Positions 15,851 through 24,556 of a DNA stretch of 64,000 bases are shown one piece after another. The notes under the pieces were generated by a model. It did not search any database. It saw only the letters and a list, made by a program, of their open reading frames with translations, and had not been told where the DNA came from. Position 1 is the stretch's first letter. Each line of letters opens with the position of its first letter. This DNA is from an uncultured Kordia sp. (lineage in GTDB: Bacteria > Bacteroidota > Bacteroidia > Flavobacteriales > Flavobacteriaceae), in assembly GCF_947489565.1 (NCBI RefSeq), contig NZ_CANLEA010000008.1, positions 212,960-276,959 of the forward strand. The letters are read 5' to 3'. A program made the translations under genes and the position numbers.

Positions 15851-16115
15851 AATCAAGGCTTTATATGTTAGTTCTCATAAAGTTATAAAAAAAACAACAA
15901 CTCTGACATTTTGTATTAATTTTTATAAAATCTGTAAAAATTAAAGGGAAAAACGTTGAATTCATTAAAAAAAGCTGAAAAATAGAAACCATATCGCCTT
16001 TAAAACATACTGAACTTCCTACAACTGTATTCCTAACAATGAAAATAAAATGATAATTTACCTTCACAACTGTTCGAATCTTGTTAAAAAGGTTACAAAT
16101 CATGGAATTAGTTAA

Positions 16116-16123
16116 TATCTTTG
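16116..16123 (+). promoter_or_regulatory. -7 box of the polyprenyl synthetase promoter
   Basis: TATCTTTG fits TAnnTTTG and lies seven bases before the ATG. The nearest upstream TTG (16081) is further than usual, so the -33 element is not clear. Confidence 0.5.
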
Positions 16124-16130
16124 CAGTAGA

Positions 16131-17108
16131 ATGAAAGTAGTCGCACAGATAAAACAACCCATTGTAAAAGAAATGGAACTTTTTGAAAAAAAGTTTTCCA
16201 ACTCTATGACTTCCAAAGTTGCACTACTCAATCGAATCACACATTATATTGTCAATAGGAAAGGGAAGCAAATGCGCCCTATGTTTATCTTTTTGGTGTC
16301 TAAAATGGTATCAGAAGGATTGGTGAATGAGCGTACATATCGCGGTGCTTCTGTAATTGAATTGATTCATACAGCAACACTTGTACATGATGATGTTGTA
16401 GATGATTCTAACAGACGAAGAGGTTTTTTCTCCATCAATGCGTTGTGGAAAAATAAAATTGCCGTATTGGTAGGCGATTACTTCTTGTCTAAAGGATTGC
16501 TACTATCTATTGATAATGGTGATTTTGATTTGTTGCGAATTATCTCTGTTGCAGTTCGTGAAATGAGTGAAGGTGAATTGCTTCAAATTGAAAAAGCACG
16601 TAGACTAGATATCACAGAAGAAATCTACTATGAAATCATTCGACAAAAAACAGCAACATTAATTGCAGCGTGTTGTGCTATGGGCGCGCAGTCTGTAAAT
16701 GCTTCAGAAGAAGAAGTAGAACGTATGCGCTTGTTTGGAGAATATATCGGGATGGCATTTCAGATAAAAGATGACTTATTTGATTATGGAGAAACAAAAA
16801 TCGGAAAGCCGACAGGAATCGATATCAAAGAGCAAAAAATGACACTTCCACTTATTTATGCATTGAATCATTGTTCAAAAGAAGAAAAAAAATGGGCAAT
16901 TAATTCGGTGAAAAATCATAATAAGGACAAAAAAAGAGTCAAAGAAGTCATTGCTTTCGTAAAAAAAACAGGCGGATTGGAATATGCAACCAATCAAATG
17001 AAAGCATATCAAGAAAAAGCGCTAGAGCTGCTTAAAGCCTATCCGCAATCCACATATAAAGATTCATTAGAATTGATGGTAAATTACGTGATCGACAGAA
17101 AAAAATAA
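16131..17108 (+). CDS. Trans-type polyprenyl diphosphate synthase
   Basis: Chain-elongating prenyltransferase that condenses isopentenyl diphosphate units onto an allylic primer, probably to the C35/C40 side chain of menaquinone or ubiquinone-type carriers. Both Asp-rich motifs are present: DDVVDDSNRRRG near residue 87 (first motif, DDxxD) and DDLFDYG near 213 (second). KGKQMRPMF near 45 is the substrate-binding region. It has 325 residues, typical. Peripheral cytoplasmic protein. The product length cannot be read with certainty from the sequence. The sigma factor operon starts 44 bases downstream. Confidence 0.9.
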   Translation: MKVVAQIKQPIVKEMELFEKKFSNSMTSKVALLNRITHYIVNRKGKQMRPMFIFLVSKMVSEGLVNERTYRGASVIELIHTATLVHDDVVDDSNRRRGFFSINALWKNKIAVLVGDYFLSKGLLLSIDNGDFDLLRIISVAVREMSEGELLQIEKARRLDITEEIYYEIIRQKTATLIAACCAMGAQSVNASEEEVERMRLFGEYIGMAFQIKDDLFDYGETKIGKPTGIDIKEQKMTLPLIYALNHCSKEEKKWAINSVKNHNKDKKRVKEVIAFVKKTGGLEYATNQMKAYQEKALELLKAYPQSTYKDSLELMVNYVIDRKK

Positions 17109-17152
17109 TTTTTTTTCATACGCAGGCAACCATTTGTACAAAATTTGCGTCT

Positions 17153-17740
17153 ATGTCAATAGAAAGCAATCTGATAGTGAAAGTTATTCAATTACATCTA
17201 CAAGAAGCACAACTCATAAAACGAGCAAAGCGCAACGATCGAAAAGCGCAGCAAACGTTATATGCACAACATGCACCAAAAATGTTAAGTGTTTGTAGAT
17301 ATTATATTGCTAACGTTCATGATGCCGAAGAAACAATGCTTTCAGGATTTTTCAAAGTATTTACACAATTGAAAACCTATCAAAATAAAGGAAGTTTTGA
17401 AGGCTGGATTCGAAGAATTATGGTTCGAGAATCAATATCCTTTCTTCGAAAAAAGAATCCACTTGTTTCGGTAGAAGAAATTGAAAGCTACACAGAAATC
17501 ACCGAATGTGAAGTGAATGTAAATGCAGGTGTCGAAGAAATCCAAAAAGCAATAGATGCGTTGCCGCAAGGATATCGAATTGTATTCAACTTGTATGAAA
17601 TAGAAGGATACAAACATCAAGAAATTGCTGAAATGCTCAATATATCTGTGAGCACATCGAAATCGCAGTTATTCAAAGCAAAAAAGACACTTCAAACACA
17701 ACTACGATCAAAAAAAAACAGAGCTAATGAAATCGCATGA
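17153..17740 (+). CDS. RNA polymerase sigma factor, ECF type
   Basis: A 195-residue group IV sigma factor. Region 2 lies at about 28-95 (QTLYAQHAPKMLSVCRYYI, DAEETMLSGFFKVF, GSFEGWIRRIMVRESISFLR) and region 4 at about 130-185 (ALPQGYRIVFNLYEIEGYKHQEIAEML then a helix-turn-helix with STSKSQLFKAKK). Region 2 is typical of the Bacteroidota subclass that recognises an envelope- or growth-linked promoter. The gene overlaps the next by 14 bases, so the two are translationally coupled. That gene encodes a single-span protein in the position of an anti-sigma factor, and an outer membrane barrel follows. Confidence 0.9.
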   Translation: MSIESNLIVKVIQLHLQEAQLIKRAKRNDRKAQQTLYAQHAPKMLSVCRYYIANVHDAEETMLSGFFKVFTQLKTYQNKGSFEGWIRRIMVRESISFLRKKNPLVSVEEIESYTEITECEVNVNAGVEEIQKAIDALPQGYRIVFNLYEIEGYKHQEIAEMLNISVSTSKSQLFKAKKTLQTQLRSKKNRANEIA

Positions 17741-18500
17741 AATTAAAGACATATTAGAAGAGCGCAGGATCGAAGCATCTGAAAATTCGTGGGAAAAACT
17801 CGCAGGGCAATTGGATGCAAACGACCGAAAAGGCCGTAAAAAAGGATTTTATTACATGTATGCTGCTTGTTTAGCAGTGTTAGTAAGCATGTTGGTGTTT
17901 ATGTTTGCAAAATCTGTAACGAGCATTGAAGATGGAACACTTGTAAATGAAGACATCAATTCAAAATCAATCATAAAAGAAGAAAAATTACAAAAAGAAC
18001 AAGAAAAAGTAGAAAAAGAAATCATAAATAATACGCAAATCGCGATTGAAGAAAAAGCTATAAATAATACTAAAGAAGAAGTCGTAGAACGACAAATAGT
18101 TCCGCAACCCAAAGAACAATTAACTGTTGAATTACGAAAAGAAATTCAATCAACAATAGCGATACAAGAAAAAGAAATCCAACCGAAAATTGAAACCATT
18201 ATTGCGCAAAAAGAAGTTGTTGCTGATACAGATTCAGCACTAAAAGAATCAATAATTGCATTGTTACAAAAAGAAAAAATGGCCATTACCAATGCAGAAA
18301 TTGATCAATTGCTTCTGGAAGCACAACAATCATTAAATCAATTAGACATTAAGGAAGAAAAAGTTGACGTCTTACGATTCGCAACTGCAGACGAATTGTT
18401 AAACGACGTAGAATACGAATTAGACATGTCATTCAAACAAAAAGTATTCGAACTTATCAAACAGAAAGTCAAAAAACGAAGCATTGTAGAAGAAGATTAA
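17727..18500 (+). CDS. Single-span membrane protein, putative anti-sigma factor
   Basis: A 257-residue protein with a short cytoplasmic N-terminus (1-46, starting MKSHEIKDILEERRI), one membrane helix (about 47-64, YAACLAVLVSMLVFMFA), then a long charged Lys/Glu-rich coiled-coil-like region. The topology and the 14-base overlap with the ECF sigma gene fit an anti-sigma factor or a partner, but no zinc-binding ZAS motif is present. I do not recognise a family. It may link the cytoplasmic sigma to the envelope. Cotranscribed with the beta-barrel protein 52 bases downstream. Confidence 0.72.
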   Translation: MKSHEIKDILEERRIEASENSWEKLAGQLDANDRKGRKKGFYYMYAACLAVLVSMLVFMFAKSVTSIEDGTLVNEDINSKSIIKEEKLQKEQEKVEKEIINNTQIAIEEKAINNTKEEVVERQIVPQPKEQLTVELRKEIQSTIAIQEKEIQPKIETIIAQKEVVADTDSALKESIIALLQKEKMAITNAEIDQLLLEAQQSLNQLDIKEEKVDVLRFATADELLNDVEYELDMSFKQKVFELIKQKVKKRSIVEED

Positions 18501-18552
18501 GTATACAACGCTTCAAAAAAATCATCAACAAACATCATTAAAAAAAACGAAC

Positions 18553-19614
18553 ATGAAAACAAGTACTTTGTATTTATGCCTGATATTCCTATGCGTAAAT
18601 TTTAGCATGCAGGCACAAAAAATTGACAGCAAAACCATCAAAAAACGACAAGATTCTACCGCTATTAAAAAGGAGCAAGAAAAAAAATATTTAGCAGAGC
18701 GACTTCGCGTTATTACACTAGAGGAGAAAGAAGCACTCAAATATTCTGTAGAAGAAATAAATGAAAAATTTGAAAAAGGAGAAATAACCTTGCAAGAAGC
18801 TGAAAAGCAAAAAAAGAAAGCGGCAAGGCTTGCAGCCGCAACAATTGAGTATCGTATGGCGAAAGCAAAACGAGAAATGCTTACAGATTATTATGTGCAA
18901 GAGTATGGATCTTTTATACGATTCGGAGAACTCTTTGATACGAGAATTAGGAAAAAGAGAGCATTGCGATATGATAGACGTACGTATTCCGATATCATAT
19001 TTGCATTCGGACTGAACAATGCGATTCAAGATGGGAAATCATTGCAAGATTCGGATTATAAAGTTGGTGGATCGCGCTTCTTTGAATTTGGAATTCTATG
19101 GAGCACACGTGTCGCAAAAAATCACAACTTTGTACGTTTTCGCTACGGATTAACCTTGCAGTACAACAATTTAAAACCTACAGGAAATCGTGTCTTTGTT
19201 GATAATGGAGATGTAACAAGCTTAGAACAATTTCCAAACGATTTACGCCGCTCAAAAATAAGAATGACCAACTTAACAATTCCATTATACTTTGAATTTG
19301 GTCCGTCTAGAAAAAAACAAACAGATAGATATGTTCGTTATTACACAAATAACAAGTTTAAGTTTGGAATTGGAGGTTATGCCGGAGTCAATTTAGCCGT
19401 AAAACAAAAACTACGCTACAAAGAAAATGGAGAAGGAGTTGATCAAGAAACACGAAGAAACTTCAATACAAATAACTTTGTATACGGTTTAGGAGCTTAT
19501 ATTGGTTGGGACGACATGAGTTTGTATTGTAAATACGACTTATCGCCAATCTTCAAAAGTCCAAATGCAGACCAACGCAACATTTCACTTGGCGTACGAT
19601 TGGATGTATTCTAA
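18553..19614 (+). CDS. Exported protein, probable outer membrane beta-barrel
   Basis: A 353-residue protein with a signal peptide (1-22, ending MQAQ), then a coiled-coil, Lys/Glu-rich region (about 25-110), then a C-terminal half with alternating aromatic strands typical of a barrel (for example FFEFGILWSTRVAKNHNFVRFRYGLTLQYNN, cut here as FVRFRYGLTLQYNN, and FKFGIGGYAGVNLAV). It ends ISLGVRLDVF, with the terminal aromatic residue expected for barrel insertion. Third gene of the sigma operon, so it may be a target or sensor of that envelope response. The family is not recognised. Confidence 0.75.
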   Translation: MKTSTLYLCLIFLCVNFSMQAQKIDSKTIKKRQDSTAIKKEQEKKYLAERLRVITLEEKEALKYSVEEINEKFEKGEITLQEAEKQKKKAARLAAATIEYRMAKAKREMLTDYYVQEYGSFIRFGELFDTRIRKKRALRYDRRTYSDIIFAFGLNNAIQDGKSLQDSDYKVGGSRFFEFGILWSTRVAKNHNFVRFRYGLTLQYNNLKPTGNRVFVDNGDVTSLEQFPNDLRRSKIRMTNLTIPLYFEFGPSRKKQTDRYVRYYTNNKFKFGIGGYAGVNLAVKQKLRYKENGEGVDQETRRNFNTNNFVYGLGAYIGWDDMSLYCKYDLSPIFKSPNADQRNISLGVRLDVF

Positions 19615-19635
19615 AAAACACTTTATAACGCTATG

Positions 19636-19758
19636 CGTCACTTCGAGTGATTTTTCAGAATAAGGTGAAGAAAAATTGTATCGAGAAGTACTTTGAAAAT
19701 AACAAGTTCTAATTAGATCTCGATACAACGAATCACAGATTCGCCACTCGATCTGACG
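19636..19758. repeat. Nested inverted repeat, dispersed intergenic element
   Basis: Outer arms CGTCACTTCGAGTG (19636-19649) and CACTCGATCTGACG (19745-19758) pair at 12 of 14 positions. Inside them TTGTATCGAGA (19676-19686) pairs perfectly with TCTCGATACAA (19718-19728). The whole 123-base unit can fold as one long hairpin. It lies in the 227-base gap between the barrel gene and the esterase-like gene and has no coding potential. This kind of element is common between flavobacterial genes, as far as I recall. Confidence 0.75.
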
Positions 19759-19841
19759 TTTTTCTTAATAGAATTTATATAAAAATTACTTTTTACAACT
19801 GATTTTTAATAGTTGTACAGACTCTTATTGTCAAAACACAC

Positions 19842-21125
19842 ATGAAAACACTAACTACATTTATCATTATTCTTATTTCGCTTTGCGCGAATGGACAAAC
19901 GTTACAGCAAGAAATTAATAAAGTAAAAACAAACCTAGATGTATCATCAACGCAAAAATTAGATATGTCTTTAGATGCGCTTGTCTCTGAAATTGGAGAC
20001 AAGCGTATTATTGCGCTCGGAGAAGATACACACGGAACCAAAGAATTCTATGAACTCAGAAGCATCATCACTAAAAAATTAATTGAAGAAAAAGGATTCA
20101 ATATGGTTATTTTAGAAAATCCGTATGAAGACTTAGAACGTTTATCTCAAAATCTGCAAACAGAACCGATAGATTCTTTAATGAAGAAACACCTTTTTTC
20201 CATCTATCAAACAGAGAAAATGAAAGACTTTTTACTTTGGCTAAAAAAATACAACCAATCACATACGCCAGTTCCATTCAAAGGTTGTGACGATTCGTAT
20301 CGAGAAATCTTACCAGAAATGCTTTCCAAAGAATTAAAAGCAAACATGACAGCTGCAATGGAGAAGATTTTGGAAGAATTCAAATTGCGAGTGGAGTTAT
20401 TTCCAAGTGAATTCTATACAAAATTCCCAGAAAAAAAACCTGCAAAAGTTGATAATTACGGATATAATCGTGAAATCTACCGTTTAATCATCAACCTTGA
20501 AAAAGAAGTCAAAAAGGAAAACATCGTCTCAAAACGATTGGAAGAATTATTAATGAATGCGAAAAACTCGTATATCAATTATGAAATGGTGTATACAGGA
20601 AGTATCATTACCAGAGATATTGTCATGGCAGAGCGTGTTGCGTTTTTTGCGAAAAACCCAACCGCAAAAATTGTAGTTTGGACGCACAATGCACACATTT
20701 CAAAAGAAGTCATTATTGATAATGAAATTGGCTTGATGGGAAGAAATCTCAAAAAAGAATTTCCAGAAGAATATGTTGCGGTCGCAATGAGTAGTTTCAG
20801 TGGAAGTTACTCGTACATGAAAAAACGCTTAATCAATGATGATCACGACTATGGCGATCAATTATACAAAGAAGAATATCCAGCTTTACCTGAAAATACC
20901 TTTGAAGAAAAATTAGCGCAAAACACTGCAGAAGCATATTATTTTCCAGTCAATCAAAACATAAAAAACATTTGTGCCAAACTGCCAAAACAAAAGCTCA
21001 AACTATTTGGCTACAGAATCAATACTGAAAAAGACTATTACGAAGTCAGTCCAGGAATCATGTATGATTATGTTCTTTTTGTCAAAAACACGAATGCTAC
21101 CACACCTTTGTTCAAGTATGAATAG
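19842..21125 (+). CDS. Exported erythromycin esterase-family hydrolase
   Basis: A 427-residue protein with a signal peptide (1-19, ending CANGQ) followed by one domain of the erythromycin esterase (EreA/EreB-like, PF05139) family. Family signatures are IIALGEDTHGTKEFYELRS near 55-72 (with the catalytic Glu and His region), ENPYEDLERL near 92 and VWTHNAHISKE near 283 with its conserved His. Some members inactivate macrolides by opening the lactone; many Bacteroidota members are of unknown substrate and exported, as here, which argues against a dedicated cytoplasmic resistance enzyme. Stands alone. Confidence 0.82.
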   Translation: MKTLTTFIIILISLCANGQTLQQEINKVKTNLDVSSTQKLDMSLDALVSEIGDKRIIALGEDTHGTKEFYELRSIITKKLIEEKGFNMVILENPYEDLERLSQNLQTEPIDSLMKKHLFSIYQTEKMKDFLLWLKKYNQSHTPVPFKGCDDSYREILPEMLSKELKANMTAAMEKILEEFKLRVELFPSEFYTKFPEKKPAKVDNYGYNREIYRLIINLEKEVKKENIVSKRLEELLMNAKNSYINYEMVYTGSIITRDIVMAERVAFFAKNPTAKIVVWTHNAHISKEVIIDNEIGLMGRNLKKEFPEEYVAVAMSSFSGSYSYMKKRLINDDHDYGDQLYKEEYPALPENTFEEKLAQNTAEAYYFPVNQNIKNICAKLPKQKLKLFGYRINTEKDYYEVSPGIMYDYVLFVKNTNATTPLFKYE

Positions 21126-21194
21126 CTACGCATTTTAGAAATTTGCAACCAAAAAGTGTCTGGATTTTCATACCTTTAAATAAACCCGATTATT

Positions 21195-22220
21195 ATGAAA
21201 ATTCAGATGCTTTTAGTGCTAATTGCAAGTAGTTTTTTGAGCTCTTGTTTGATGTCTGAACCAAGTGAACATAGAGAGTTTATGTCACGATCTGATTGTT
21301 ATGTATACGAATGCGAAGTTGCGTCTGAGATGTATGTTTTTGGAAAGGTTGAATATGTGAAAATGAACAATGCGGGTAAGTGTGCCAAACTTCAACTTCA
21401 AAACACATTCCTATTACATTTCAACAAAGATATTATTGAGGTATATGGTCAGCATCCGAAACACAATATCCGATCAATTATTAAAGAATATGCAAAGCAT
21501 GCAAGCGACACTACAAAATTAGGGACATACTTTGCTGATGAAGATGGATATTCTGTTACTGTAAACCGACTTTGTAAGGACAAAAAAAATGTGTATTACA
21601 ATCGTTTTATTCTTTGGAAGAGTCTTGATTTTGAAACAGAAAACGAGCAATCAAAATGTATAAGTCAACAAATACTCACTACTTTTCATGATTGGGATAA
21701 AAACAAAAACAGCGAAATCAATGCTTCAAATTTGATTCAGTTTCTAAAAAATCCAATCCAATTACAAGAATTCAAGAAAAAGAAAAATAGGGAATATGTA
21801 ACTACGAGTGTGCAAAATGGAAAAGCATACTATTTCAATCCAAAAAATAAAGATTCTACATATTACAACTATAACTTTATCCCTGAAAATGTAGCTAGTA
21901 ATGGAGTTAATAAAATAAAGGTCTTCAAACATGGAAAAAACAAACATAGTTATGAAGATGACACGGAAACATTGATTGAATTAAATATAACGAATAAAGA
22001 TGAAGCTTTAGGAGAAGCAAATCTTGTCGGACTTTCCAAAACAGCCTTAGAAGCAAAATTTGGAAAAGCGAAGCTTATTTATAAAGGTCAAAGTATTTAC
22101 AGTTACAAAAATAAAATCTTATGTGTTGATTTTGAAGATGCTGTCATAAAATCTTTTCAATATATTCACTTGAACACTACGGGAATGACGGATGCGCTGC
22201 TCGAACAAATATTTGATTAA
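21195..22220 (+). CDS. Putative lipoprotein, unknown function
   Basis: A 341-residue protein with a lipoprotein-type signal: hydrophobic stretch LLVLIASSFLSSC with Cys18 as the likely lipidated residue. The mature part is charged with many Lys and Asn and no recognised domain. A segment DWDKNKNSEINASN resembles an EF-hand loop but is not backed by a helix-loop-helix pair. Starts 69 bases after the esterase-like gene, so the two could share a transcript. Expected in the periplasmic face of an envelope membrane. Confidence 0.7.
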   Translation: MKIQMLLVLIASSFLSSCLMSEPSEHREFMSRSDCYVYECEVASEMYVFGKVEYVKMNNAGKCAKLQLQNTFLLHFNKDIIEVYGQHPKHNIRSIIKEYAKHASDTTKLGTYFADEDGYSVTVNRLCKDKKNVYYNRFILWKSLDFETENEQSKCISQQILTTFHDWDKNKNSEINASNLIQFLKNPIQLQEFKKKKNREYVTTSVQNGKAYYFNPKNKDSTYYNYNFIPENVASNGVNKIKVFKHGKNKHSYEDDTETLIELNITNKDEALGEANLVGLSKTALEAKFGKAKLIYKGQSIYSYKNKILCVDFEDAVIKSFQYIHLNTTGMTDALLEQIFD

Positions 22221-22386
22221 AATGTCTTGAAACTAGCAGATACATAGTGTTAAAAATGTTTTTCGCATTCAAGTTGCTCTTAAAAATCGTAGTATTTCTT
22301 TTGATCTTGCGTAAGATTATTATAGTTTTAAAGGAAACTAACCAGATTCTATGGAAACAAAGAATCTTTCCTAAAAACCATAAAAA

Positions 22387-24549
22387 ATGTCAGAACAAAC
22401 AGATCCTAATCGTATTGTGAAGGCCGCCATTTATCCGCCAATTGGAGTCATGCGTGTTGGAAACAGTAAAGAGGAGTATTTTCTCGGACCTTTGGTAGAT
22501 GAGCCAGAGGTGAAAAGTGATATATACGCTTACCGAGATAAAACAGGAGCTATAAAACGTCAAGCGGCTCAATTTCGAATCTACGGATTGAATGCCGATG
22601 GAGAAGCCGTAAAGGAATTGACCATGGATAATGCAGATATTACATGGCATTCAAATCTAGCCAATCAAAAATCTTCTTGGTATCAATTTCAAATTGCTTT
22701 AGATATTCCAGATGCTTTAGCGCCAGATATTCCACCTTCACTATTAAGAAATATTGATGTGAAAGATCGTAGTTCGTTAATCATCAAAGGAAAACCACAA
22801 AAAATATCGAAACCCAATGTAGAAAAAGGGAAGAAGTTTAGAGGTAAATTCTTTTCAAAATCTGTGTATTTGGGAGAAATGCGAACGGACGATAAAGGAC
22901 GTTTGATCATGTTAGGAGGACACGGAGTTTCTGCCAATGTTGACGGAAATATTGCGGTTACTTTTGCGAATAACGAAGGTTGGCACGACGATATGTCGGA
23001 CGGACCTGTAACGGCAGAAGTTACTTATGACGGACTCAGCTTAGAAGTAGATCCAGCATGGACAATTTGTGCACCGCCAGATTATGCGCCGATGCAAAAA
23101 TCAGTCAGAACCATGTGGGATTTAATGCGAAGTGTGGCTGTACAAGCAAAAATGATGGATGCACCAGAAAAACCATCATTCACTAAAGACATACTTCCTA
23201 TTTTTGAACGTATGACAAACCTACAATGGGTAAACGCAGGATTTGCGGCTGCCTTTGGTTGGGGCGGACAATTTAATTATACAAGTTTGGAATGGGTGCA
23301 GAAATTAAACGATCCTTCCAAAGCAAATCTGGAAATGCGCCGCACGATTTCAAACAACTTCCGACGATTTGATCAATCGGGAGCAGAAGCACCACAATTG
23401 TGGCCTTGGTTGTATGGAGATGCAGTAGCGATTCCTACGCAAGGATCAGTACGACAACATTCGACACTTTCTAAACTGCAACTCACGTTCTTAGATCAAT
23501 GGGTTCAGGGAGATTTTGAATCAGATTTTAAAGGCTTTAGTACCAAAAAACGAAAAGAAATTGATGATTATCCTGTCAAAGAACAACCAGACATGCTCAC
23601 AAAAGCAGCGATGGATTTCTGTTTGGCAGATGCGTTTCATCCTGGTTGCGAAATGACGTGGCCAATGCGAACTTCAGGAATGTATATGGCACCTTTCCGA
23701 TTAAAACACGCACCGAAAGAACCAAAAACGGATTATTATTACTACGGTTCCACATTGGATAGTGGCGTCTTAGGAATGTCGGCAGGTCCATTGCTTGGCG
23801 GACAAATTGCAGGTGGCGTTACCCGTTGGATGGCGGTACCTTGGCAAACAGATACAGCAAGTTGTAGAGATGGATATACAACCGCGTACGATCCGTATTT
23901 ACCAACATTTTGGCCAGCGAGAGTTCCAAACAATATTCTAGGAGAAAAACAATATCAAGAAGTTTTAGATACGAGTTTGTCTGAGGACGAGCGTAGACTT
24001 GCCTTTGCAGATCGTTATTTCTGGTTAGATGACCTTCCATTAGATGGAGAACAGCCAACACAGACCAATCAAATTAATGCGATGGTAAAATATTTTGATA
24101 AACTTGCGATTGTACAACATCGAAAAGGAGTCAAAAAAGATAAAAACTTTCCGCCAGAAATGCAGATAGGAATTGTTCCAAGTGAAGCACAAGAAAAAGT
24201 ATTGTTGGAAGAAACCTTGCAAAAAATTCATGCAATTCTTAAGAGTAAAAAACTCAACAAAAAAGAAACAAGTATTCTCGATACTACAGTAAAACATTTA
24301 TCGGAGAAGAACTTATTGGATGAAAAACTGCTAATGAGCAATGCAGAAGATCAACTGTTTTCATTAATAAAACATGAACTGACAGACGAATACAAATTGA
24401 TGCCAGAAATTAAAAAGCTGTTAAGTGTATTAGCGTCTAAGAAGCATAAAGAATCTGGAATGAAAATCACCGATTATTTACGTAAAGAACGTCACGAAAC
24501 AGGAATTCCTGAGCAATTAATTCGTTTCCAACGTTTCATTCCAAAATAA
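22387..24549 (+). CDS. LodA-like cysteine tryptophylquinone oxidase
   Basis: A 720-residue protein of the LodA/GoxA family (L-lysine 6-oxidase, glycine oxidase), which oxidises amino groups and releases hydrogen peroxide using a cysteine tryptophylquinone made from its own residues. The start IYPPIGVMRVGNS (13-25) is the family hallmark, as are HPGCEMTWPMR, GVTRWMAVPWQTD and FWPARVPN. Cys493 (in TASCRDGY) is the likely cofactor Cys; Trp546 (RYFWLDDL) is the better Trp candidate by spacing to the known LodA pair, with Trp509 as alternative. The C-terminal 120 residues are Lys-rich and less conserved. There is no signal peptide. The next gene encodes the flavoprotein required for cofactor formation, which strongly supports the assignment. 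The amino acid substrate cannot be predicted. Confidence 0.88.
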   Translation: MSEQTDPNRIVKAAIYPPIGVMRVGNSKEEYFLGPLVDEPEVKSDIYAYRDKTGAIKRQAAQFRIYGLNADGEAVKELTMDNADITWHSNLANQKSSWYQFQIALDIPDALAPDIPPSLLRNIDVKDRSSLIIKGKPQKISKPNVEKGKKFRGKFFSKSVYLGEMRTDDKGRLIMLGGHGVSANVDGNIAVTFANNEGWHDDMSDGPVTAEVTYDGLSLEVDPAWTICAPPDYAPMQKSVRTMWDLMRSVAVQAKMMDAPEKPSFTKDILPIFERMTNLQWVNAGFAAAFGWGGQFNYTSLEWVQKLNDPSKANLEMRRTISNNFRRFDQSGAEAPQLWPWLYGDAVAIPTQGSVRQHSTLSKLQLTFLDQWVQGDFESDFKGFSTKKRKEIDDYPVKEQPDMLTKAAMDFCLADAFHPGCEMTWPMRTSGMYMAPFRLKHAPKEPKTDYYYYGSTLDSGVLGMSAGPLLGGQIAGGVTRWMAVPWQTDTASCRDGYTTAYDPYLPTFWPARVPNNILGEKQYQEVLDTSLSEDERRLAFADRYFWLDDLPLDGEQPTQTNQINAMVKYFDKLAIVQHRKGVKKDKNFPPEMQIGIVPSEAQEKVLLEETLQKIHAILKSKKLNKKETSILDTTVKHLSEKNLLDEKLLMSNAEDQLFSLIKHELTDEYKLMPEIKKLLSVLASKKHKESGMKITDYLRKERHETGIPEQLIRFQRFIPK

Positions 24550-24556
24550 AATTTAC

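Noticed and set aside
15861..16157. Minus-strand open frame overlapping the polyprenyl synthetase start
   Set aside because: It covers the promoter and first codons of a well-supported gene and its product is low-complexity Phe/Cys-rich, as expected from antisense AT-rich DNA.
19842..21125. Macrolide resistance gene
   Set aside because: The family fits erythromycin esterase, but the protein is exported and distant members have other or unknown substrates, so a resistance role cannot be claimed.
21700..21750. EF-hand-like loop DWDKNKNSEINASN in the putative lipoprotein
   Set aside because: Only one loop is present, without clear flanking helices or a pair; a chance Asn/Asp-rich stretch is as likely.
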